Shown: piece by piece, positions 52,785-62,311 of the stretch
How positions within the stretch are numbered: position 1 is the stretch's first letter
How the letters are laid out: each line of letters starts with the position of its first letter
Origin: Saccharomyces mikatae IFO 1815
Taxonomy: Eukaryota > Ascomycota > Saccharomycetes > Saccharomycetales > Saccharomycetaceae
Assembly: GCF_947241705.1 (NCBI RefSeq)
Contig: NC_079261.1
Span: 784,075 to 848,074 of the forward strand
DNA length: 64,000 nt
Direction of reading: 5' to 3'
The notes under the pieces: model-generated
The model's database searches: none
What the model was told of the DNA's origin: nothing
Seen by the model: the letters and a program-made list of their open reading frames with translations, nothing else
Program-made: the position numbers and the translations under genes

Positions 52785-54461
52785 ATGTCTGAAATTGGTG
52801 ATGAGTCTACTAATAGCCAAGAAAAGGTAAAACCGAAGATCTATGAAGAAGATGTCGATGAGGAGCACGACATTGTAAGCGTGGAAGAGACTGTGAAACG
52901 GGGTGTTCTCCACAATGATAGAACAAAACTCAAGCAAGGGCTGAAAGAGCGCCATATCAAGATGCTAACACTTGTCGGCGTATTTGGCACAGGTCTATTT
53001 CTGTCCTCCGGTGGTACGTTAAAAAAAACCGGGCCGGTTGGTCTGTTGATTGCATACCTGTTCGTTGGTATTGTTGTGGGGTGTAATCAGATTGCTATCG
53101 CTGAGGTCGCTTCTTTCATGCCCGCTACCGGGGCAACCATCAGACATGCTGAGCAGTTCATAGACGAGTCAGTTGGCTTCACATTTGGTTGGATCTCTAC
53201 ATATTCGTCACTGATGCCTGGTGAGTTATCGGCCACGGCAGTTATTATGAGATATTGGACGGATGTAAGTCCTGCAGTTTTCATAACTGTGTTCGGTATT
53301 CTTTTTGTGGTGACGAATATTTACACAATTCGATTCTACGGCGAACTCGAATACATATTCGGGTGGCTAAAACTTGTATTGATTTTTATATTGATTATAT
53401 CAGGACTGGTGATCGACCTAGGTGGTACCAAGGGTCAAGAAAGGCTTGGATTTCACTATTGGAGGGAACCTGGACCCTTTGCAAATTATTTGGTGGGGGG
53501 ACATATAGGAAAGTTTGTGGGCTTCTGGGCTGCCATTTCTTCTGTGGTGTACTCTTACTCTGGCATTCAAAACATTGCCATTCTTGCCGGTGAAACTAAG
53601 AACAGCAGACATGCAATTTTTCACGGTGCCAAAAATGTCTTCTTGCGCATTATTGTTTTATACTTGGTCACAGTCTTCATACTGACACTGATCGTACCGT
53701 ACAATGATAAGTTGATCGCTACCGGAACGGGCACAGCCCGGTCGAGTCCCTTTGTCATTGCAATGAACAGAGCTGGGATCAAAGTCTTACCTCATATTGT
53801 CAATGCCTTGATCTTAACATCGGCATGGTCAGCTGGTAACTTGGCTATTATCGAAGGTTCCAGGAATTTGTTCTGTTTGGCGACAAAGAATCAAGCCCCC
53901 AAGATTTTTTTGAGGACGAGTAAAAGAGGAATTCCTTATGTTGGTGTGATATTCATCTCGAGTTTTCTACCATTGGCGTATATGTCCTGTTCCAAATCGT
54001 CGGCTACCGTCTTTGGGTGGTTCCAAGAGCTGGTGTCTTCAAACACGCTGCTACGTTGGATTCTGATTTCGGCAAACCATATCCATATGGACAGGGCTTT
54101 GAAAGCTCAGGGATACAGCAGGTCTGACCTACCATATTCAACACCCATGGGTCCTTTTGCTGCTTGGTTTTCCGGGATCATGTCGTTCATTTTCTTACTT
54201 ACGGGAGGCTTTTACAACTTCATACACGGTCATTTCGACATCGAGTCCTTTTTTACCAGGTACTTCATAATTCCATTGGCAATTGGACTATTTACTTTCT
54301 GGAAGCTATTCAAAAAGACTAAATATTTACGTCCACATGAAGTAGATCTTGAATCTATCTTTGACGACATCAAAGAAAATCCAGAACACATTGTAAAGAC
54401 CAAAAACGCGTGGGCAAGATTTTCAATAGCAAGAGGTTGGAGAGAACGAAGCCAAAAATAG
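52785..54461 (+). CDS. DIP5-like YAT-family amino acid permease, not in S288C at this locus
   Basis: Intact 558-residue amino-acid permease with about twelve membrane segments. An acidic cytosolic N-terminus (1-60) precedes RHIKMLTLVGVFGTGLFLSSG, the YAT TM1 motif. RLGFHYWREPGPFANYL in the second loop and YSYSGIQNIAILAGETKNSRHAI are closest to Dip5 (RLGFRYWRDPGAFKEYS and YSLFSYTGIELTGIVCSEAEN), but identity is low, so it is not a recent DIP5 copy. Substrate could be an acidic or neutral amino acid; unknown. I do not recognise it as any S288C permease. Unlike the four genes to its right it has no frameshift. Confidence 0.85.
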   Translation: MSEIGDESTNSQEKVKPKIYEEDVDEEHDIVSVEETVKRGVLHNDRTKLKQGLKERHIKMLTLVGVFGTGLFLSSGGTLKKTGPVGLLIAYLFVGIVVGCNQIAIAEVASFMPATGATIRHAEQFIDESVGFTFGWISTYSSLMPGELSATAVIMRYWTDVSPAVFITVFGILFVVTNIYTIRFYGELEYIFGWLKLVLIFILIISGLVIDLGGTKGQERLGFHYWREPGPFANYLVGGHIGKFVGFWAAISSVVYSYSGIQNIAILAGETKNSRHAIFHGAKNVFLRIIVLYLVTVFILTLIVPYNDKLIATGTGTARSSPFVIAMNRAGIKVLPHIVNALILTSAWSAGNLAIIEGSRNLFCLATKNQAPKIFLRTSKRGIPYVGVIFISSFLPLAYMSCSKSSATVFGWFQELVSSNTLLRWILISANHIHMDRALKAQGYSRSDLPYSTPMGPFAAWFSGIMSFIFLLTGGFYNFIHGHFDIESFFTRYFIIPLAIGLFTFWKLFKKTKYLRPHEVDLESIFDDIKENPEHIVKTKNAWARFSIARGWRERSQK

Positions 54462-55591
54462 CTTAAACGATATCATTGCTTCGATGAAGAAGGAACAAAC
54501 CATTAGTTTTAATAACCTTAGATAAACTACTGAAAGTAAATAGTGTTTGTAGAGTAGCTCTTAGATAATCAAAACTCAAGCATCGTAAGTACGTAGGGAC
54601 ACTTGAAACCTATTTTTCGTAGAACATGAAAGAGTTATTTTGGCAACAAGTAAAAAGCAAAAATGCCTTTTGTGCACAGATTGAACACTGCTCTTCGGAA
54701 TCATCAGGCAAACTAATCAGCTACCGATGAAGAAATTAGTTTCTCACAAAAAAAATTCTTGTATTACAACGGGTTCTTGTTGGATTTTCAAATACACCGC
54801 TGGCTACTCGGATATGTCCGTGCAATTTATCGAAATACTTCATAGCGTGTGCACTAGTATCTACTTCGTATAGGAAGGTGCAAAGCTCCAGCCAACACAT
54901 TTCCAAAGACTGATAGATCATTGGTTGTAATCTAGTATTCGCTGTTGGGCCGAAACTACGTATGCTCTTTTCTCTTTCTGTAGAATCAAAGAGTCGCGCT
55001 GGCGGCGCGCATTTTTTTTTTTTTTTTTTTTTCTCTCGATTATGCAGTCAGTTTAATTTAGCTTCGAGGGGCGCGTACCGGACTTAAAAATTAAAGTTAG
55101 TAATCATCAAAAATGGGGGCGGGGTATGCATTTCGACTGCGTGGGATCGAAAAGACTCTCTTTGCAGGCACTAAGGCACTAAGGCACGGTATGAAGTGGG
55201 ATGATCTCCTTGTGCACTGGTTTCTTAGCAGACAAAACTGTAACGTAGAAAGCCGCCATGACGTAGGCATTCGAGGATACTATTACATAATAATATTCTT
55301 TGACTCCTAGTCTAAGAACATACAGAATCCAATGAAACGGAGGTAATCTCAAGAGTTGAATTCCCCTGGATATATGCAAAAAGCGAACGTATTCAATATT
55401 GAAATTTATCGTATCAATGGTGTGAGATTTTCGCCTCCCCCCCCAGAAAACTAACACTACTGAGACATATAAAGGGCGAAGGTGAAATGAACTGGTTCTG
55501 GTTCATCGTACACTTCTACCCTAGAAGAATAAAGGATAACAAAACTAAAACAACAAAAAACAAAAAATAAAAGCGCAATAAAAACTAAAAA
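54462..55591. promoter_or_regulatory. HXT promoter region with T21 run and Mig1-type sites
   Basis: About 1.1 kb between the permease and the HXT gene. It has a 21-T run at 55012-55032, a G-rich element GGGGGCGGGG at about 55116-55125, a C run ending in CCCCAGAAAA at 55441-55450, and an A-rich leader before the HXT start. The short frames here have no family support. Confidence 0.5.
55441..55450 (-). promoter_or_regulatory. Mig1-type glucose repression site upstream of HXT
   Basis: CCCCAGAAAA is the reverse complement of TTTTCTGGGG, an exact match to the Mig1 consensus WWWWSYGGGG, 142 bases before the HXT start. Polyol-type HXT genes are repressed by glucose in S. cerevisiae, so the site is plausible. 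Confidence 0.55.
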
Positions 55592-57295
55592 ATGTCTACT
55601 GTACAATCTTCTGTCGGAAGTGATACAGATATTCAGAACGCTTCTAATGCTGATGTTCATATCGCACCACGTGTGGAAAAAGAGTGGTCTGATGAGTTTG
55701 ATGACAACGAAGTTTTAAATGGGGATACAATAGAGCCTCCAAAGAGGGGCCTTCTAGGTTACCTCGTCATCTATTTACTCTGTTATCCTATATCCTTTGG
55801 AGGTTTCCTACCTGGTTGGGATAGTGGTATTACAGCAGGTTTCATCAACATGGACAACTTCAAAATGAACTTTGGATCCTACAAGCACAGTACTGGAGAG
55901 TACTACTTAAGCAATGTTCGTATGGGTCTTTTGGTCGCCATGTTTAGTGTCGGATGTGCTATAGGGGGTGTCTCTTTCGCCCGTTTTGCCGATAAGTTAG
56001 GCAGAAGGCTAGCAATTGTGATTGTGGTATTGGTATATATGGTTGGTGCCATTATTCAAATCAGTTCAAACCATAAATGGTACCAGTACTTTGTCGGTAA
56101 GATCATTTACGGTCTCGGTGCTGGTGGTTGTTCGGTGTTGTGTCCAATGCTTTTGTCGGAAATAGCACCCAAGGACCTGAGAGGTGGGCTTATTTCATTG
56201 TACCAACTGAACATGACCTTTGGTATTTTCTTAGGTTATTGTAGTGTTTATGGAACAAGGAAATATGACAACACTGCACAATGGAGAGTGCCTCTTGGGC
56301 TTTGCTTTTTGTGGGCCCTGATTATCATCATTGGTATGCTATTGGTCCCAGAATCACCCAGGTATTTGGTCGAATGTGAAAGACATGAGGATGCATGTAT
56401 TTCGATTGCCAAGATTAACAAGGTTTCACCAGAGGATCCATGGGTACAGAGACAGGTTGAAGAAATCAACGTCGGGGTGCTCGCCCAAAAGGAACTAGGA
56501 GAAGCATCATGGAAGGAACTTTCTCAATTAAAACAAAGGTTCTTCAACGTTTGATTACAGGGATCCTAGTGCAAACCTTTTTGCAACTTACCGGTGAAAA
56601 CTACTTTTTCTTCTACGGAACTACCATCTTCAAATCTGTCGGGCTTACTGACGGTTTTGAGACCTCAATCGTTTTGGGTACCGTGAATTTCTTCTCCACT
56701 ATCATCGCTGTTATGGTCGTCGACAAGATCGGTCGTCGTAAATGTCTATTGTTCGGTGCAGCTGGAATGATGGCTTGTATGGTTATATTTGCTAGTATCG
56801 GGGTGAAATGTCTTTACCCCCATGGCCAGGATGGTCCCTCTTCGAAAGGTGCAGGTAATGCTATGATTGTGTTCACCTGCTTTTATATATTCTGCTTCGC
56901 AACAACATGGGCACCAGTCGCTTATATCGTGGTTGCTGAGTCGTTCCCTTCGAAGGTCAAGTCCAGAGCTATGTCCATTTCAACTGCATTCAACTGGTTA
57001 TGGCAATTCTTGATCGGTTTCTTCACACCATTCATTACCGGCTCGATCCATTTCTACTATGGTTATGTGTTTGTTGGATGTTTGGTTGCCATGTTTTTGT
57101 ACATATTCTTCTTTTTACCAGAAAACAATCGGTTTATCTTTGGAAGAAATCCAATTACTGTACGAAGAAGGTGTGAAGCCATGGAAATCCACATCTTGGG
57201 TTCCACCATCAAGGAGAGGAGTCCATTCAGAAGAGACTGAGACTCAGGATAAAGATTGGAAGAAATTTTTGAAGTTTTCAAAGGCTTCTAATTGA
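55592..57295 (+). pseudogene. Polyol-type HXT transporter (HXT13/15/16/17 group), two frameshifts
   Basis: Twelve-helix sugar-porter-family transporter of the HXT13/HXT15/HXT16/HXT17 group, members of which move mannitol and sorbitol rather than hexoses. The full reading would be about 567 residues. Family motifs: GFLPGWDSGITAGF, RFADKLGRRLA, PESPRYL and DKIGRRK. The frame is broken twice: one base short in a T run at 56520-56522 (expected ELFS, giving a stop at 56552-56554), and one base too many in an A run at 57122-57125 within PETIG. The two shifts cancel and the C-terminus EEGVKPWKS...KKFLKF is in the original frame. Between the breaks the sequence is well preserved. It may be a pseudogene or carry sequence errors. 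Confidence 0.88.
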
Positions 57296-57729
57296 TCGTT
57301 GGGATCATATTCTTGCCGTTTTAGGCAGCATTGTATATTATGCTCTACATATAAATGTGTAATTTTAATTTGTGACGAATTTATGAAGGTCTCCGAAGCT
57401 ATGAAGATCGATACCCTTACATGCTGGTATGTGTTTACCACCTGAGCACCAGTTTATTCAGAAAACAGTATTATGTCTGATCGTTTCCTTTTTTTCTACA
57501 AAGCGAAAGGAGAAAGCTTAATGTCTGTGATGTGAATATCGAGGGCGATGGCAGTGACCAACACAAATATGTGTGTTATTGAGTAGTTATTAAAAATCAT
57601 CGAGAATGCATTGACAGGTATATAATACGTTACATGACTAAACAAAATAATATAAAAAAAGTACAAAAACACATAATCTATCCCAGATATCTGCTCATTA
57701 CTATCCAGGCACGCGGATCGCTTTCTAAA
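57296..57729. other. Convergent intergenic region HXT/mannitol dehydrogenase
   Basis: 434 AT-rich bases between two 3' ends. No gene, RNA or repeat recognised. Confidence 0.4.
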
Positions 57730-59242
57730 TTACACCTGGTCTAGAACTTCGTTCACAGCGGCAAGTGGTCCTTTATCATAAACAACTTCTAGCGAGTGAG
57801 TCAATTGCGCAACAAAGTCCTTGTTATCACGAATTTCAGGGCTGAAAAGGACCTCGATGTTAAGTAGCTCGTGAGGATCCTTACCACCCTTAACAGCAGC
57901 AGCCTTCAAGGTATCTGCCATGGGGTCCTCAATTTCGAATGGTTTGCCGTTCATGTCGACACCGGTCAAATAACGGAACCATCCAGCCACACACACTGCC
58001 AACAACTTATACTTGCCGTTAGGCTTGCGCAACTGCTCGTAGATCGAAGGTAAAACGTACTTGGGCATCTTACCTGAGCCCATCAAACAGATACGTGCAA
58101 CGGTGTCCTGAATTGCTGGATTGGAGAATCTCTCCAACACAGACGCAGTGTATTCTTCGAAATCCACGCCTGGCACCTTAGGTAACAATGGGATGACTTC
58201 CTCACGCATCAAAACACGGATGTACTTGTTGATGGTTGGGTCGTTGACGACCTCGTGTATATAGGTGTAACCGGCCAAGTATCCAAGGTATCCCATGGCT
58301 GAGTGCCCACCGTTAAGCAGACGCAATTTCATCAGTTCATAGGAATCGACATCCTTGACAACTTGAACACCGGACAAGTTCCCAAGGAGGACGGCCGTCA
58401 GAAAAGTTGTCTTCAAGAACCCATTGGATGAAAGGCTCTGCAACAACGGGACATTGGTCCTTAATTCCCCAAGTGTCAGTGACGTACTTGCGCTCCTTGT
58501 CAGTGCAACGTGGTGTGACACGATCAACCATACAGTTAGGAGAAGTAACCTTCTCTTCGATCCAGGCAGCGAACTTCTCATCCTTCTTTAACTTGGCAAA
58601 ACGCAACAAGCATAGCCTTGACTGTGATACCGTTCTGAGGCATGTTGTCACAGGGACATAATGGTGAAGGGAGGTGAGGCCTTTCTTGTAACGCAGCAAT
58701 AGAGCCTCATATAGGTAACCGTAGAGAGTGGCAGGATTCTCTGGATGATTCAAATCGTTGACCAATTTCCGGAGCATCGGTCATTAACGAGTTTGTTGCT
58801 TCACTATGGTAATAAACCGTTCTCGGTAACGGTTAGAGAAACAATATGTGTATCTGGGTGGCCATCTTTTCGATGACAGCCCTTGGATCATCGGGTGCGT
58901 ACATGTATGCGGTGATGGAACCGACAATGTAAGCGTTGGTTTCCTTGATACCGCGCTCTACAACTGTGTATAGACAATCTTGGGCTTTCATAGCATCGCG
59001 CATAAGGGCATCTGCCTTCATTAAACCAACACCACATATTGACCAGTCCTTCAAGCTGTGATCCTGCATCAAACGGTTCATGAAAACGGCCAAGTGGGAA
59101 CGATGGAATGCACCAACACCTAGATGAACAATACCCTGTTTAACGCCTTCTCTGGGGTAGGTTGGTATTGGAAGGGTGGATTGAAAACTCTTGAGAGTTT
59201 TTGCATTCAAGCTGGTAGCTGTTGTTTCATTGACTTTGTCAT
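57730..59242 (-). pseudogene. Mannitol dehydrogenase (MAN1/MAN2 type), multiple frameshifts
   Basis: Long-chain polyol dehydrogenase of the MAN1 (DSF1, YEL070W)/MAN2 (YNR073C) type, which oxidises mannitol to fructose. Start ATG at 59240-59242 (MTKS), stop at 57730-57732. The catalytic K-x4-N-x2-H is seen in KLRLLNGGH. I count eight one-base indels: one base missing near 59230 and 58859, one extra near 58815, 58762, 58670, 58654, 58599 and 58372. The expected 1509-base gene (502 residues) plus six minus two gives the observed 1513, so the tally closes. Nearly all are run-length changes. There are no in-frame stops apart from those caused by the shifts. Three open pieces remain: 58833-59210, 58337-58777 and 57730-58581. 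Confidence 0.88.
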
Positions 59243-60341
59243 TTTTGAAGTTGTTACTTTTCTTCTTTTTTTCTTTTTGTTGTTGTTGTTGTTGTTGTTA
59301 TTGATATCACTTTTATGTGTTGAGATTAAGAGAGAAGTATAAAGCCAAACAATTGCACAGTTGGAATCAGCTATTTATATGTGAAGTTGAACGATATCTA
59401 AAACTTCGAGACATTAACTCCCCCACATCTTTTCCCCTGGAATATGATGCTTCCCAATTATAGTTAGCTAACATAATACGGTGAATAAGTGTTGGTCATT
59501 TTTCAAGAAGACGGTGCATCTATGTATCTCACCCGTTACCTCGCAGTTAGTAGGGAGACTTTAATGCTTGCTTGATGCTTGCCGTAAAGCTAATGCAATG
59601 ACGTATTATTATGGTGTGTGCTGCAACCAAATATGGCGGGCTAAAAATAAAGAGAAAGTGCATGCGAACTAGACCATTGGTGGAGCAAGTTCTGAAAGAT
59701 TTTTATGTCCGTGCCAAGGAGGGAGTGATTAGGTGGTGGGATAACGCGGGGTAGAACGACTCAGGCACAAAGGCAAAAAACCAACAAGGCACGGGAACAG
59801 GCACGAAGGCTACCCCACGCTGCACCACGCGCGATACCTTATTTTTCCAGGAGAAACTGCAGGAAGCTTAGCTGTAGGTACATGCTATGTATGGTACGCA
59901 ATGCATAAGTTCTCGGGGATGATTCTTGGTAAGCAACAAACAGATTATGTTGAAGTTGGCTAGCTACGTATAGCTTCAGCATACATCGGCCTATCTCAGG
60001 GATGCACAATGAATGAGTCTCGTCTCTTTCAAGGACTGTCTTCTCAGCTGAAAATTATTTTGCTTTATTTTTTTCGACATCCAGAGTTTATAATACTATA
60101 TTTATTTCCGGCATCGTATCTCCTTTCTCCGGTCAAACAACGCCACTACGTCAGCCCTCTCATCTCATTCATCACCCCAGTTATGATAAACTTAAGATGA
60201 CAAGTAGGCCTTTCTCATTTCAGTGGACTAAAATTTGACGTATAAAAGAGTTAAACCATTCAACGTTATGAAAAATAGCTTTCAAGTGAAAATGAAACCA
60301 TTGAATACTTAACAAGAAAAACCAAGAAATTACAAAAAACC
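59243..60341. promoter_or_regulatory. Divergent promoter of mannitol and sorbitol dehydrogenase genes
   Basis: 1.1 kb shared upstream region of two divergent polyol enzymes, which allows joint control. It contains a TTG microsatellite at about 59278-59299, GC-rich boxes such as GCGGGG near 59746, and a TATAAA-like ATAAAA near 60242 for the + strand gene. The 63-codon frame at 60009-60200 has no family signal. Confidence 0.5.
59278..59299 (+). repeat. (TTG)n microsatellite upstream of mannitol dehydrogenase
   Basis: About seven TTG units, ending in TTATTG, within a longer T-rich tract just before the dehydrogenase start on the - strand. Confidence 0.8.
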
Positions 60342-61413
60342 ATGTCTCAAACTACTAATCCTTCTGTTGTTTTGAGAAAAGTCGGCGACATCGCCATCGA
60401 GCAAAGACCAGTTCCTACCATCGAAGACCCCCATTACGTCAAGTTAGCCATTAAAGCTACTGGTATATGTGGTTCTGATGTCCACTACTACAGAAGCGGT
60501 GGCATTGGAAAATACATATTGAAGGCTCCTATGGTACTTGGTCATGAGTCGAGCGGAAGTTGTGGAAGTTGGTAACGCTGTGACAAGAGTCAAAGTCGGA
60601 GACCGTGTGGCTATTGAGCCCGGTGTTCCTAGCCGTTACTCTGATGAGACCAAGGAGGGTAGGTACAACCTTTGCCCACACATGGCATTTGCAGCCACTC
60701 CTCCAATTGACGGTACTCTTGTGAAGTACTATTTATCTCCGGAAGATTTTCTTGTGAAGCTACCGGAAGGTGTTAGCTATGAAGAGGGAGCCTGTGTCGA
60801 GCCACTATCTGTCGGTGTGCACTCTAACAAACTCGCAGGAGTTCGCTTCAGCACCAGAGTTGTTGTATTTGGCGCAGGGCCTGTGGGGCTGTTAACGGGA
60901 GCAGTTGCGCGTGCATTTGGTGCCAGTGACGTTGTTTTCGTTGATGTGTTTGACAACAAGCTACAAAGGGCAAAGGATTTCGGTGCTACAAACACTTTCA
61001 ATTCTTCCAAGATTCCTACTGACAAAGCCCAAGAATTGGCTTCTGAAGTAGAAAAGCTTCTAGGCGGAAACCATGCAGATGTGGTGTTTGAATGCTCGGG
61101 AGCAGATGTTTGCATTGACGCTGGTGTCAAAGTAACCAAGGTTGGGGGAACGATGGTACAAGTTGGTATGGGCAAAAATTATACCAACTTCCCAATCGCT
61201 GAAGTTAGCGGCAAGGAAATGAAGCTAATTGGATGTTTCCGTTATTCGTTTGGTGATTATCGCGATGCGGTGAACTTGGTTGCCACAGGAAAAGTTAATG
61301 TCAAGCCACTAATAACGCATAGATTTAAGTTCGAAGATGCAGCTAAGGCCTATGACTACAACATTTCCCATGGTGGAGATGTAGTCAAGACTATAATCGC
61401 CGGTCCCGAATGA
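60342..61413 (+). pseudogene. Xylitol/sorbitol dehydrogenase (SOR1/SOR2 type), one frameshift
   Basis: Zinc medium-chain dehydrogenase of the SOR1/SOR2 type that oxidises sorbitol or xylitol with NAD. Start ATG 60342, stop 61411-61413. Zinc-site signatures GICGSDVHYY and GHESSG, then the Rossmann stretch VVVFGAGPVGLLTGAVARAFGA. After GHESSG two bases are missing near 60562 (GGAAGTT where GGACAAGTT is expected for GQVV), giving a stop at 60573-60575 and a shift to the second piece (60538-61413). Length 1072 equals 1074 minus 2, that is 357 residues plus stop, so no other indel is hidden. The rest agrees well with the family. Pseudogene or sequence error. Confidence 0.88.
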
Positions 61414-62311
61414 AAAATGGGTACTGTTACGTAGTGTTGTATGTCCATGTATATAGGTCGAAATAGACAAGGCAACAATTGAAAAAAATACTAAGAAAAA
61501 AACGTTCAAATAGAACGCATGTTCAAACACCAAGTTGTTGATATTTTTTATTGAGGATGAATTGTTGAAGCTATTGAGAATGTAAGAGATCAATAAGTAA
61601 GAATGACCACGAAAAATGGTTCGAGAAATGTAAAAGAATAGGCCGGTATACAGGTGCTCAAAAAAAAAAAAAAGCACCCCGACTATTTTTAAGAAGCATG
61701 GGTCCAAAAGTGCTAATTGAGCTATGCTCTTCTATATGTTTGGACATTTCTCTTGTATGATATCCTTCACAACATTTTTGAAGAAGAATACGATGGCGAC
61801 TGCATCAATCGGTCTCTCGTAACACTTCTGGTAGCTGCTCTAGGCGATTTTCCCTTCACAACCTCATCCAGACCTTTTTACAAAACCACTAATTTTATCA
61901 TGGTTGCTGGATTGAACTGCGGAAAGACCACAAACACTTGTCATCCATTGAACAGCTGTGTATGGGAAAGGATTGTTATATACGTTATTTCTGTTGCAAT
62001 TTTTGGACTATGTTCTGCTTAAGGTAAAGACCTTCACGTGTGTGTGTTTGGTTGGCTTTTTAGATCCGGGGAGACGTTGCAAACTTGAACTTTGGACGAG
62101 AGAAGAGTAATATCAAAGACGAAAGCCGCAGGAAAAATCTGACAGGCTATAGATGCTTGCTTTTAGAAAAGTGTAATCTTCAAGATCAATTAATGGAAGA
62201 CTTTACGGAAACATAACGAATAGGAGAAACGGTGTATGCTATACTCCATATTTTTTATATAGAGTAGAGTAAATAGACACAGTTGCCTCTTTATTTTTCT
62301 AGAATATGTAG
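61414..62311. other. Convergent intergenic region SOR/MAL-type transporter
   Basis: About 900 bases between two gene ends. A 14-A run at 61660-61673 is flanked by GGTGCT and AGCACC and can form a hairpin. An open frame at 61717-62022 (about 100 codons, no ATG at its start) has a hydrophobic C-terminus and is not recognised; it may be a relic. No LTR or telomeric element seen. Confidence 0.4.

Noticed and set aside
56461-56560. Programmed ribosomal frameshift in the HXT gene
   Set aside because: The site lacks the Ty1-type CTTAGGC or a -1 slippery heptamer, and close family members read through without a shift.
60009-60200. 63-codon frame between the dehydrogenases
   Set aside because: No family features and inside the shared promoter.
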